A DNA stretch of 64,000 nt from positions 4,898,001 through 4,962,000 of the forward strand of contig NZ_CP025624.1 in the NCBI RefSeq assembly GCF_002874965.1. Direction: 5' to 3'. Shown here one piece after another: positions 14,661-23,483 of the stretch; within the stretch, counting starts at the first letter, position 1; the number at the start of each line of letters is the position of its first letter. Origin of the DNA: Pseudomonas sp. NC02 (GTDB lineage: Bacteria; Pseudomonadota; Gammaproteobacteria; Pseudomonadales; Pseudomonadaceae). Made by a program: the position numbers and the translations under genes. A model generated the notes under the pieces. It did no database searches and was not told the origin of the DNA. It saw nothing but the letters and a program-made list of their open reading frames with translations.

Positions 14661-16535
14661 CTACTTGAGATCACCCCTCAACGTGCCAACCAGACCATGC
14701 AACGCCTCTGGCGTCGCCGCCTCTACCGTCACCGGCGCGCCGGCCACCAGGGTCACCCGCGACCAGATCCGGTGAAAGAAGCCCTTGTTCGGGTCACGAC
14801 TGAAGAAACTCCCCCACAACCCCTGCAACGCCATCGGAATCACCGGCACCGGCGTCTCTCCAAGAATCCGCGTCACGCCGCTTCGGAACTCGTTCATCTC
14901 GCCATCGGAGGTCAATTTACCTTCCGGGAAGATGCACACCAGCTCGCCGTCCTTAAGGTAGTGGGCAATCCGCTGGAAGGCCTTTTCGTAGATCTGGATG
15001 TCCTCATGCCGCCCGGCAATCGGAATCGCCCCGGCAGTGCGGAAGATAAAGTTCAAAACCGGCAGGTTGTAGATCTTGTAGTACATGACAAAACGAATCG
15101 GCCGACGCACCGAACCGGCAATCAACAGCGCATCGACAAACGACACGTGATTGCACACCAGCAACGCCGCGCCCTCGTCTGGGATCAGCTCGAGGTTCTT
15201 GTGCTCGACGCGGTACATGGAATGGCTGAGCAGCCAGATCATGAAACGCATGGTGAACTCGGGCACGATCTTGAAGATGTAGGTGTTGACCGCGATGTTC
15301 AGCAGCGACACCACCAGGAACAGCTCGGGAATCGACAGCTTGGCCACGCTCAGCAGCAGGATCGAGACGATCGCCGAGACCACCATGAACAGCGCATTGA
15401 GAATGTTGTTGGCCGCGATCACCCGCGCCCGCTCGTTCTCGGCGGTACGCGACTGAATCAACGCGTACAGCGGCACGATATAGAAGCCGCCGAATACGCC
15501 AAGGCCGAGGATATCGAACAACACCCACCACGCCTGGCCGTAACTCAGCACGGCGATCCAGTCGTTGGCCTGGACGTTCTGCGGGAAGCCGCCGGAATGC
15601 CACCACAACAGCAGGCCGAACACGGTCAAACCGAACGAGCCGAACGGCACCAGGCCGATCTCGACTTTGCGCCCGGAGAGCTTTTCGCACAGCATCGAAC
15701 CCAGTGCGATGCCCACCGAGAACACCGTGGGGATCAGCGTGACCACAGTCTCGTCGCCGTACATCCATTCCTTGGCGTAGGCCGGGATTTGCGTCAGGTA
15801 GATCGCGCCGACAAACCAGAACCACGAGTTGCCGACAATCGAGCGCGACACCGCCGGTGTCTGCCCCAGGCCGAGCTTCAAGGTGGCCCAGGACTGACTG
15901 AAGATATTCCAGTTCAGGCGCATCTCGGGGCTGGACGCCGCCGCGCGCGGAATGCTGCGGCTGGCCAGGTAGCCCAGCACCGCAATGCCGACGATGGCCG
16001 TCGAGACCACCGGCGCGTAATGGGTGGACGACATCATGATCCCGGCGCCAATGGTGCCCGCGAGGATCGCGAGGAACGTGCCCATTTCCACCAGGCCATT
16101 GCCGCCCACCAGCTCATCTTCGTGCAGGGCCTGGGGCATGATCGAGTATTTCACCGGCCCGAACAGCGCCGAGTGCGTGCCCATGGCAAACAGCGCCAGC
16201 AGCATCAGCTCCAGGTGGTTGAACATGAAACCCACCGCGCCCACGGACATGATCACGATTTCGCCGATCTTGATCACCCGGATCAGCGCGTCCTTGTTGA
16301 ACTTCTCGCCAAATTGCCCGGCCAGGGCCGAGAACAGGAAGAACGGCAGGATAAACAGCAACGCGCAGAGATTGACCCAGATCGAGCGGTCGCCCTCGAT
16401 GGTCAGCTTGTAGAGAATCGCCAGGATCAACGACTGCTTGAATATATTGTCGTTGAACGCACCAAGGGACTGGGTAATGAAGAACGGCAGGAAACGCCGT
16501 TTGCGCAGTAAAGTGAATTGCGAGGGGTGGCTCAT
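14661..16535 (-). CDS. MFS transporter fused to 1-acylglycerol-phosphate acyltransferase (LplT-PlsC type)
   Basis: 624 residues. The N-terminal two thirds (about 1-410) form a 12-helix MFS unit resembling the lysophospholipid flippase LplT (FFITQSLGAFNDNIFKQSL near the start). The C-terminal third is a PlsC-type acyltransferase with the catalytic HX4D motif NHVSFVD (His463, Asp468) and a substrate-binding FPEGKLTSDGEM motif. Together these would import and re-acylate lysophospholipids at the inner membrane. Some Proteobacteria also fuse an acyl-ACP synthetase; that domain is absent here. It is transcribed alone, with 176 bases separating it from the RTX-M91 gene downstream. Confidence 0.9.
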   Translation of the reverse strand: MSHPSQFTLLRKRRFLPFFITQSLGAFNDNIFKQSLILAILYKLTIEGDRSIWVNLCALLFILPFFLFSALAGQFGEKFNKDALIRVIKIGEIVIMSVGAVGFMFNHLELMLLALFAMGTHSALFGPVKYSIMPQALHEDELVGGNGLVEMGTFLAILAGTIGAGIMMSSTHYAPVVSTAIVGIAVLGYLASRSIPRAAASSPEMRLNWNIFSQSWATLKLGLGQTPAVSRSIVGNSWFWFVGAIYLTQIPAYAKEWMYGDETVVTLIPTVFSVGIALGSMLCEKLSGRKVEIGLVPFGSFGLTVFGLLLWWHSGGFPQNVQANDWIAVLSYGQAWWVLFDILGLGVFGGFYIVPLYALIQSRTAENERARVIAANNILNALFMVVSAIVSILLLSVAKLSIPELFLVVSLLNIAVNTYIFKIVPEFTMRFMIWLLSHSMYRVEHKNLELIPDEGAALLVCNHVSFVDALLIAGSVRRPIRFVMYYKIYNLPVLNFIFRTAGAIPIAGRHEDIQIYEKAFQRIAHYLKDGELVCIFPEGKLTSDGEMNEFRSGVTRILGETPVPVIPMALQGLWGSFFSRDPNKGFFHRIWSRVTLVAGAPVTVEAATPEALHGLVGTLRGDLK

Positions 16536-16604
16536 CGTCCGTGTTCCTGCGTGGCCTGAAGGCTGTTATTGGTTTTTCCAGGCCACGACTTTACCTAATC
16601 CTGC

Positions 16605-17759
16605 TTACTTATTCGCTAGTCCTGCAATGCACGGCGATACAAAAAGCTCGCCTTTATAGGCGCCCTGCACCGTGCGCTTGGCGACGATCAGCCACATCAG
16701 CGCCAGCGCCGCCACCAACACGCAACCAACGATGCTGAAAAAACCCAGGTGCAAGGTGCTCGCCAGTTTCAGCGTGGCCAGCGAGTACACGCCCAACGGG
16801 AAGGTGAAGCCCCACCAGCCAAGGTTGAACGGGATACCGGCCCGCAGGTAACGCAGGGTGATCAGCACCGCGATCAGCATCCACCACAAGCCGAAGCCCC
16901 ACAGGGTGATGCCTGCGACCAGGCCGATGCCGTTGGCCATCTCACCGACGCCGGGCAGACCGTTGGCGGCAAAGATGGCAGGTGCATCACCGCCCAGTAC
17001 CAGCATGCCCAGGGCACCGGTGCCGATGGGACCTAGAGCCAGCCAGCTCGACGCGGCCATATTGGCGTGTGGCAGTTTATGCAGGGCCATGCGCAGCATC
17101 AGGATGGTCAGGATGCTGAACGCCACCGGCAGGGAGAACGCCCACAGCACGTAGCTGGTCACCAGCATCACCAGTTGCGAATGGGCGTCGGCCAGGTGCG
17201 GCGCCAGCAGGCCACCGCTGGCGGCGGCGACTTCCGCGGCCACCACCGGCAACAGCCACACGGCAGTCATCTGGTCGATGCTGTGTTCCTGGCGGGTGAA
17301 CATCATGAACGGGATCAGCACCCCGCAGGCCAGGGCCATCGCGACGTCGAGCCACCACAGCACCTCGGCCAGTTGCACCACGCCATCCCCCCAGCGCGGC
17401 ACGCCAAACAGCAGGAAGCCGTTGATGATGGTCGCCAGGCCCATGGGAATGGTGCCGAAGAACATCGACACCGTGGAGTGCCCGAAAATACGCCGCGCCT
17501 CGTGGAAAAACATTACCCAGCGCGCCGCGTACAGCACGCTGAACAGCACAAAAAGGCCGATAGTAAACAGCCACAGCCCTTCAGCGACGGCATGCAACCC
17601 CGATACGCTGACCGGCAATTGCGCCAGCGCCAACGCCAGCACTCCGGTGCCCATGGTGGCGGCAAACCAGTTGGGGGTGAACTGGCGAATCACTTCCCGG
17701 GGACGGGTCAGGTGACTGAAGGGTTTCAAGCTGCTGTGAAGCGTATTTGGGCAAGTCAT
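16605..17759 (-). CDS. TDT/SLAC1-family transporter (TehA or sulfite-exporter like)
   Basis: 384 residues from the ATG at 17759, chosen because GAGGAAGAGGA lies about 6 bases upstream; the frame is open to 17888 but that would run into the cupin gene. About ten hydrophobic helices and motifs such as FTPNWFAATMGTGVLALAL and NPNG-free glycine turns fit the tellurite-resistance/dicarboxylate (TDT) family. Members include TehA and SSU1-like sulfite exporters. The substrate is not predictable. The leader (about 17800-17850) has repeated ATAT-rich half-sites that could be an operator. Confidence 0.85.
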   Translation of the reverse strand: MTCPNTLHSSLKPFSHLTRPREVIRQFTPNWFAATMGTGVLALALAQLPVSVSGLHAVAEGLWLFTIGLFVLFSVLYAARWVMFFHEARRIFGHSTVSMFFGTIPMGLATIINGFLLFGVPRWGDGVVQLAEVLWWLDVAMALACGVLIPFMMFTRQEHSIDQMTAVWLLPVVAAEVAAASGGLLAPHLADAHSQLVMLVTSYVLWAFSLPVAFSILTILMLRMALHKLPHANMAASSWLALGPIGTGALGMLVLGGDAPAIFAANGLPGVGEMANGIGLVAGITLWGFGLWWMLIAVLITLRYLRAGIPFNLGWWGFTFPLGVYSLATLKLASTLHLGFFSIVGCVLVAALALMWLIVAKRTVQGAYKGELFVSPCIAGLANK

Positions 17760-17865
17760 GGTGTATTCCTCTTCCTCGCATGAGGTTGAGACCATGGTAG
17801 AACCGAATCGAATATCTATATAACGGGTAATATCTCTAACTGTTATCTGTTTCGTAGATATGTGA

Positions 17866-18177
17866 TTAAACGCTGCCTTCGGTTTCAATCACCAGAATCC
17901 GTGCCGGGCCCTGTGGATGGGCCACATGCTCGGTGCCGACACTGGCGTAGAAGATGTCGCCTACCTCAAGCAAGGCCATCTGTTCGCTGCCGTTTTCGCG
18001 ATAGTGCATCTGCACCTGGCCATCAAGCACCACGAACACCTCTTCGCCGTCATTCACGTGCCAGCGATACGGCTGGTCGGTCCAATGCAAACGGGTGGTG
18101 ATGCCGTTCATATTGGCGATGTCCAGCGCCTCCCAGGCGCGGCTGCCGGTGAATTCTTTGCTGCGGATGATCTTCAT
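17866..18177 (-). CDS. Small cupin-domain protein
   Basis: 103-residue single-domain cupin with the metal-binding pattern HWTDQPYRWHVNDGEEVFVVLDGQ (about 31-54) and a second cupin motif near GDIFYASVGTEHVAHP (about 73-88). Such stand-alone cupins are often dioxygenase-like or sugar/metabolite-binding proteins; the reaction is unknown. It is upstream of the TDT transporter on the same strand with a 106-base gap. Confidence 0.85.
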   Translation of the reverse strand: MKIIRSKEFTGSRAWEALDIANMNGITTRLHWTDQPYRWHVNDGEEVFVVLDGQVQMHYRENGSEQMALLEVGDIFYASVGTEHVAHPQGPARILVIETEGSV

Positions 18178-18218
18178 GGGTGAATCCCAAGGCGTAAGGG
18201 TGACGAATTATTACCGAA

Positions 18219-19412
18219 TCAATTACCCGCCGTCGCCCTGCTCTTCGCCAAATCCTGCATTAGCAACGCCACCAACGCGCCGAGTGCCAATACGATCAGC
18301 ACCACGCCATAACCGTCGGTGGTGGCGATCAAACCGAAGGTGCGCGTCAAGTTGCCCGCCAACAGCGACGGCACACAGAACGCCAGGTAACTCAGCACAT
18401 AGAACGCCGACATCAAGCCCGCCCGCTCATGGGGCAAGGCCAACGGCAAAACACTGCGCAGCGCACCGAGGAATCCCGAGCCAAAACCACCGCCGGCGAT
18501 CAGCGTGGCAATGAAGAACAGCGGCAGGCTGGCGCTGTGGACGGCCGTGAGGATCAGCGCAACACCCACCGCCAGCAGCACGGCGCCCAACCGCAGGACT
18601 TTGTCCGCCGGGCGGTTGCGCAGGCTGAAAATCATCACCGCCCCGCTCAGCGTCAACACCGCCACCAGTCCGCCGCCGATCAGGTTCGAGGTGGACCCGG
18701 TCGCCGCCCGCACCAGCGAGGGCGCCAGAGACAGATAAAAACCGCCCATGGCCCATACGGCTACGTCTACCGGCAACGAGATCCACAAGGCGCGTCGGGC
18801 CTGGGGCGGTACATGCAAGGTGGGCCATAGCGAGGCCAGGGCCCCCGGAATCCGGCTGACTGTCTCCGGCAGGCGCCAGACGTACAATGCCTGCAGGATC
18901 ATCAACCCGAGCAGGGTCCAGTAAATCAACGTGGTCGGCATCGGCGCGAACTCCACCAGCAGGCTGCAGCCCATGGCCCCGCAGGCCATGCCCAGCAAAG
19001 GCGCTACGCTGTTGATCAGCGGGCCTTGCTGGCGGTCGGTGTCGAGCAATGCGGCGCCCAGTACGGCGGTGGCCATGCCGGTGGCAAAGCCTTGTACCGT
19101 GCGGGCGGCAATCAGCCAGCCGACGCTGTCGGCATTGATAAACAGCAACATCGCCAGCATATCGAGGAGCAGCGCGGCAAAAATTACCGGCTTGCGCCCC
19201 AGGTGGTCCGACAGTGAACCCACGGTCAGCAATGCAGCCAGCAGGCTCAAGGCGTAAATGCCAAATACCAGGGTCAACATCGCCGCCGAAAAGTGCAGGC
19301 CCTCTTGATAGAGGTGGTACAACGGGGTCGGCGCGCTGGAGGCGGCGAGAAACGTCAGCAAGGTGATCGCCAGAAACACCAGGCTGGAACGATGAGAAGT
19401 AACGCTGGACAT
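18219..19412 (-). CDS. MFS efflux transporter (12-TM)
   Basis: 397 residues from the ATG at 19412, which has GGAG 7 bases upstream; an in-frame GTG at 19418 is too close to that site. Typical 12-helix major facilitator with motif A-like GSLSDHLGRKPVIFAAL after TM2. It is divergent from the TetR gene at 19504, which probably represses it, and is 41 bases upstream of the cupin gene on the same strand. The likely role is export of a drug or metabolite; the substrate is unknown. Confidence 0.88.
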   Translation of the reverse strand: MSSVTSHRSSLVFLAITLLTFLAASSAPTPLYHLYQEGLHFSAAMLTLVFGIYALSLLAALLTVGSLSDHLGRKPVIFAALLLDMLAMLLFINADSVGWLIAARTVQGFATGMATAVLGAALLDTDRQQGPLINSVAPLLGMACGAMGCSLLVEFAPMPTTLIYWTLLGLMILQALYVWRLPETVSRIPGALASLWPTLHVPPQARRALWISLPVDVAVWAMGGFYLSLAPSLVRAATGSTSNLIGGGLVAVLTLSGAVMIFSLRNRPADKVLRLGAVLLAVGVALILTAVHSASLPLFFIATLIAGGGFGSGFLGALRSVLPLALPHERAGLMSAFYVLSYLAFCVPSLLAGNLTRTFGLIATTDGYGVVLIVLALGALVALLMQDLAKSRATAGN

Positions 19413-19503
19413 GGGCACGCTCCGCTAAAGCTAATATTTTGCTTTTGCGGAGTGTGCTACCGGATGGCGCTTAAAGCAAATTCTTTGTGTTAAGGTTTTA
19501 CGC

Positions 19504-20049
19504 ATGGCGATAAAAGAAGGGCTCCGCCCGGGGGGCCGTAGTGCCCGGGTCCAGGAATCAGTGCATTCGGCGGTGCGTGAATTGCTCGAAGAGCAGGACC
19601 GTTCCAGCGTGACCGTGCCGCAGATAGCCACGCGCGCCGGAGTGACGCCTTCGACCATCTACCGGCGCTGGGGTGACTTGGCGGCGCTGCTGGCCGATGT
19701 TGCGATGGCCCGTCTGCGCCCGGACAGTGAGCCGGCTGATACCGGCAGCCTGCGCGGAGACCTGCGGGCCTGGGGTGAGCAATACCGTGATGAGATGAGC
19801 TCGGACCTTGGCCGCGAGATGATGCGTGATGTGCAATGCAGTCAGGCGCCGGGGTATTGCGTGGGGATTCTCACCGGGCAGTTGGAGACGATCCTGGATC
19901 GGTACACCGACGACGCCGGGACACTTCCCAGCGTGGATCGGCTGATCAATTTGATCGTTGCGCCAACCGTTTTTCGTAATCTGTTTTCTACCGCGCCGCT
20001 TGAGGTTGAAGAACTGCATGAGCTGATTGAGTTGGCTTTGCTGCCGTAA
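19504..20049 (+). CDS. TetR-family transcriptional regulator
   Basis: 181 residues. The N-terminal TetR helix-turn-helix (about 18-65) contains SSVTVPQIATRAGVTPSTIYRRWGDLAALL, followed by an all-helical ligand-binding domain with a TetR_C-type FRNLFSTAPL region. It is divergent from the MFS gene at 19412. The 91-base intergenic region has an inverted pair TTTTGCTTTT / AAAGCAAA that could be the operator. It would repress the pump until the pump's substrate binds. Confidence 0.9.
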   Translation: MAIKEGLRPGGRSARVQESVHSAVRELLEEQDRSSVTVPQIATRAGVTPSTIYRRWGDLAALLADVAMARLRPDSEPADTGSLRGDLRAWGEQYRDEMSSDLGREMMRDVQCSQAPGYCVGILTGQLETILDRYTDDAGTLPSVDRLINLIVAPTVFRNLFSTAPLEVEELHELIELALLP

Positions 20050-20059
20050 GGTGGTTTGT

Positions 20060-20086
20060 GGGTTTGGGTTTGGGTTTGGGTTTGGG
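20060..20086 (+). repeat. (GGGTTT)n tract, potential G-quadruplex
   Basis: Five consecutive GGG runs separated by TTT, a telomere-like pattern able to form a three-tetrad G-quadruplex on the plus strand. It starts 11 bases after the TetR stop codon and abuts the composite repeat at 20090. Confidence 0.9.
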
Positions 20087-20089
20087 TGT

Positions 20090-20892
20090 ATATCCGTTAT
20101 TTGGGTTGTTGCTGATATGGGTTCCGCTCTTACAGCGGCTCACTTTTGAACAGCGCAAAAGTAAGCAAAACGCTCTTGCCCCACCACTCGGCACCTCGCC
20201 TAGGCTCGGTGTGCCCTCACTCCGGCTTTGGACCGTGGGCCGCCGTCATGGGCCATCCCTGGCCCAGGACGGCTAACCTGGCGTCCTGCCAGGTTACCCA
20301 CGCTCCAAAGCCTGCGTTCGGCCAGCGTGGTTTAACGGGGCGCCTAAGATCAAGATCAAAAGCAGATCAAGAGCACAGCGGCCTCCCGGCCGGCTTGAGT
20401 GTTGAAGAGCAAAATCAAAATCTAAAGCGGGCACGGTCAAAAATGTGGGAGCGGGCTTGCTCGCGAAGGTCGTTAACGATGACGCGGGCATTCTGAATGA
20501 ACGCGGCGCCCTCAGGTTTTTCGCGAGCAAGCCCGCTCCCACAGAAAAGCAGATCTGCTTTCGCTTTGGTCTTTGCTTTTGCTTTTCAACACTCAAGCCG
20601 GCCGGGAGGCCGCTGTGCTCTTGCTTTTGATCTTGATCTGACTGCCCCAATAAGCCCGAGGCCGAACGCAGGTATTGCGGAGCGGGTAAACCGGCAGGAC
20701 GCCGGTTTAGCCGCGCCGGGCCATGGATGGCCCGTCGCGGCGGCCCGCGGAGCAATGCCGGAGTGAGGGAACGCCGAGCCACAGCGAGGCGCCGACAGGC
20801 GGGGCAGAGCCCTTTGCTTACTTTGGGGCTTTTCCAAAGTGAGCCGCTGTAAGAGCGGAACCATAGGTGGCCGTTACCGAAAAAACGGATAT
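20090..20892. repeat. Composite inverted repeat, copy 1 (about 0.8 kb) with REPIN core
   Basis: The outer ends form an inverted repeat (ATATCCGTT...GGTTCCGCTCTTACAGCGG / CCGCTGTAAGAGCGGAACC...AACGGATAT). The arms carry imperfectly paired GC-rich segments. Inner arms (CAGCGGCCTCCCGGCCGGC / GCCGGCCGGGAGGCCGCTG) flank a REPIN at 20445-20542. It fills the 0.9-kb gap between the TetR gene and the ABC permease. No convincing gene lies inside: the frames it opens are translations of the repeat and lack ribosome sites. A second copy is at 55266-56073. Confidence 0.9.
20445..20542. repeat. REPIN inside composite repeat copy 1
   Basis: GTGGGAGCGGGCTTGCTCGCGAA and its inverse enclose a spacer containing AAGGTCGTTAACGATGACGC. 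The spacer is the reverse complement of the one in copy 2, with minor differences. Confidence 0.92.
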
Positions 20893-20958
20893 GTACTCAA
20901 ACCAATCGCCAAAAAAAACGGCCTCATCTGGAGGCCGTTTCTCATTACATATCAACGC

Positions 20959-21738
20959 TTAGGTGCGCATCCCACGCCCACTCACCAGCAACCGCGCACA
21001 CCCCACATACAGCACCACAGTCGCCACCAGCATAAAGGTGATCGCCACGCTGATCTTGATGTCCGAAACGCCCAGGATCCCATAGCGAAACGCGTTAACC
21101 ATATGCAACACCGGGTTAGCCAACGACACCGTCTGCCAGAACGGCGGCAGCAAGGTGATCGAATAAAACACCCCACCCAGATACGTCAGCGGCGTCAGAA
21201 CAAACGTCGGAATAATCGAAATATCATCAAAGTTGCGCGCAAACACCGCATTGATGAACCCCAGCAACGAAAAGATAGTCGCCGTCAGCACCACCACCAA
21301 CAGGGTGATCCCGAGGTGATGCACCTGCAAATGGGTAAAGAACAGCGACAGCAACGTCACAATCACCCCAACCATCAACCCGCGCAGCACACCGCCCAGG
21401 GTGTAGCCGATCAAAATCGTATGAGGCGACACCGGCGACACCATCAATTCCTCGATGGACCGCTGGAACTTGCTGCCAAAAAAGCTCGACACCACGTTGC
21501 CGTAGGAGTTGGTAATCACCGACATCATGATCAACCCTGGCACGATGTACTCCATATAGGTGAATCCACCCATATCACCAATCTGCCGACCAATCAGGTT
21601 ACCGAAGATCACGAAGTACAAAACCATGGTGATCGCCGGCGGCAGCAAGGTCTGCGGCCAGATCCGGGTAAAGCGCTTCACTTCGCGATAAACGATGGTC
21701 TGCAGCGCGACAAGGTTGGGTTGCAGTTCCGAACTCAT
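20959..21738 (-). CDS. yadH: ABC-2 type transporter permease (YadH-like)
   Basis: 259-residue inner-membrane permease with six hydrophobic helices and the ABC-2 signature region (SFFGSKFQRSIEELMVSPVSP, about 86-106). It overlaps the upstream ATPase gene by 4 bases (ATGA) and so forms a two-gene exporter. By family it resembles E. coli YadH and NodJ; the substrate is unknown. Confidence 0.92.
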   Translation of the reverse strand: MSSELQPNLVALQTIVYREVKRFTRIWPQTLLPPAITMVLYFVIFGNLIGRQIGDMGGFTYMEYIVPGLIMMSVITNSYGNVVSSFFGSKFQRSIEELMVSPVSPHTILIGYTLGGVLRGLMVGVIVTLLSLFFTHLQVHHLGITLLVVVLTATIFSLLGFINAVFARNFDDISIIPTFVLTPLTYLGGVFYSITLLPPFWQTVSLANPVLHMVNAFRYGILGVSDIKISVAITFMLVATVVLYVGCARLLVSGRGMRT

Positions 21739-22667
21739 ACCGCCACCTTCGCCAGATTTTTCTCCACCAGGGACACAAACAACTCCTCAAGGCGATTGGT
21801 TTTGTTACGCAGGCTCAGCACCTCGATGTTCTGGGTAGCCAATTGGCCAAACAGCGCGGTGATGCCCACGGCTTTGTCCACCTGGACTTCCAGGGTGTGG
21901 CTGTCCACCAGGCGATTCGGGTAGCCGATCAACTGGGGCGCAACCGTCATGTCGTTTTTCAGGTCGAGCAGGAAGGTCTCGACGTGCAACTGGCTCAGCA
22001 AATTACGCATGCTGGTGTTTTCGACAATGGTGCCGTGGTCGATGATGCCGATGTTGCGGCACAGCTGCTCAGCCTCTTCCAGGTAGTGCGTGGTGAGGAT
22101 GATGGTGATGCCTTTCTGGTTCAGCTCGGTGAGAAACGTCCACATCGAACGACGCAGCTCAATGTCCACGCCCGCCGTCGGCTCGTCGAGGATCAGCAGG
22201 CGCGGTTCGTGAACCAGGGCGCGAGCGATCATCAAGCGGCGCTTCATGCCCCCGGACAGGGAACGCGAAGGCACGTCGCGCTTGTCCCACAAGCCCAGTT
22301 GCGTGAGGTATTGCTCGGCGCGTTCCTTGGCGATCTTCGGCGGGATGCCGTAGTAACCGGCCTGGGTCACGACGATGTCGAAGGTCTTTTCAAACTGGTT
22401 GAAGTTGAACTCCTGGGGCACCACGCCGATGCTGCGCTTGAGCGCCGCCGGGGATTTGTCCAGGTCGTTGCCAAAGATGTTCACCGTACCGGTGGTCTTG
22501 TTGACCAGGGTCGAGAGAATCCCGATGGTGGTGGATTTGCCGGCGCCATTGGGGCCGAGCAAGGCGAAGAAATCACCTTCGGCGACGTCCAGATCGATAC
22601 CACTCAGGGCCTGGAAACCGTTGCCGTAGGTTTTGGTTAGCTGCCGGATGGACAGAGCGGAACTCAT
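21735..22667 (-). CDS. yadG: ABC transporter ATP-binding protein (YadG-like)
   Basis: 310 residues. Walker A GPNGAGKST at 38-46, signature SLSGGMKRRL, Walker B LLILDEPTAGVD, and the switch His in TTHYLEEAE. A roughly 70-residue C-terminal extension is typical of the YadG/CcmA/DrrA class. It is co-transcribed with the permease downstream (4-base overlap) and would energise export of an unidentified substrate. Confidence 0.94.
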   Translation of the reverse strand: MSSALSIRQLTKTYGNGFQALSGIDLDVAEGDFFALLGPNGAGKSTTIGILSTLVNKTTGTVNIFGNDLDKSPAALKRSIGVVPQEFNFNQFEKTFDIVVTQAGYYGIPPKIAKERAEQYLTQLGLWDKRDVPSRSLSGGMKRRLMIARALVHEPRLLILDEPTAGVDIELRRSMWTFLTELNQKGITIILTTHYLEEAEQLCRNIGIIDHGTIVENTSMRNLLSQLHVETFLLDLKNDMTVAPQLIGYPNRLVDSHTLEVQVDKAVGITALFGQLATQNIEVLSLRNKTNRLEELFVSLVEKNLAKVAV

Positions 22668-22802
22668 ATCGGATTACGCACCAAAGAAGAGGAATAGAAT
22701 TGTTACATGAGGGCAGACCGCACGGAATACAACGGCTGCGCGTGACAAGCATGGTGCTTGTCCGCGCCGCACAAGTACAGTAACCCGTATTAATAGTCGG
22801 TA

Positions 22803-23426
22803 TCAGGTCAACGCGGTCATGACCGATTTCTGATAGGCCGGACGCTGGCGCAGCCGCTGGTACCAGGCTTCCAGGTTAGGCATCGACGGGCGTTCGATGG
22901 GCATTTCGAACCAGGCATAAATGAAGCTGCCCAAGGGGATATCGCCCATGCCGATCTCGCTGCCGGACAGGTAAGGTTGCGTGGCCAAGGCCTGATCCAC
23001 CGTCTGCAAAACGTCGATGCAGGCCTGGCGACCGGCGTTGATGGTGTCCCAGTTCTGTTTTTCAGCCGGGGTTCGCAGCACGCCCCAGAACACGGTCTTG
23101 AACGGTTCGGCCAGGGTCGAGGTGGTCCAGTCCATCCACTTTTCAGCGTTGGCCCGGGCTTGCAGCTCGCTGGGGTACCAGTTCGAATCCGGCGCATGTT
23201 TGGCGGCCAGGTAGCGCACGATGGTGTTGGATTCCCACAGCACAAAATCGCCATCTTCAATCATCGGCACCCGGCCATTGGGGTTCCGCGCGCGGTATTG
23301 CGGCGTGTCGACCACACCAAAAGCCCCGCCCGCATCAATTGCCTCATAGTCCAGGCCGAGCTCCTCGGCGCACCACAGTGCTTTCCTGACATTTGACGAA
23401 TTTTTACGACCCCAGATTTTCAGCAT
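22803..23426 (-). CDS. Glutathione S-transferase family protein
   Basis: 207 residues. The N-terminal thioredoxin-like domain (about 1-78) has the glutathione-site features NSSNVRKALWCAEELGL, the cis-proline segment GRVPMIEDGDFVLWES and a following Ser-Asn; an all-helical C-terminal domain extends from about 88 to 207. Ser10/Ser11 region is the likely catalytic hydroxyl. Length and pattern are typical of bacterial GSTs of uncertain substrate. It is transcribed alone. Confidence 0.92.
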   Translation of the reverse strand: MLKIWGRKNSSNVRKALWCAEELGLDYEAIDAGGAFGVVDTPQYRARNPNGRVPMIEDGDFVLWESNTIVRYLAAKHAPDSNWYPSELQARANAEKWMDWTTSTLAEPFKTVFWGVLRTPAEKQNWDTINAGRQACIDVLQTVDQALATQPYLSGSEIGMGDIPLGSFIYAWFEMPIERPSMPNLEAWYQRLRQRPAYQKSVMTALT

Positions 23427-23483
23427 GACCGCCCCGATTTTGAAAAAGATGGTTGGATGAATGCCGGGGCAGCATACGCCGGA

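Noticed and set aside
14697..16511. 604-residue plus-strand frame opposite the MFS-acyltransferase fusion
   Set aside because: Composition dominated by Gln, Arg, His and Asp with no fold; the minus-strand gene has clear membrane helices and the HX4D motif.
20146..20864. Several frames of 60-160 residues inside the composite repeat (also 55163-55981)
   Set aside because: They follow the inverted-repeat sequence, occur on both strands, differ between the two copies and have no ribosome site.
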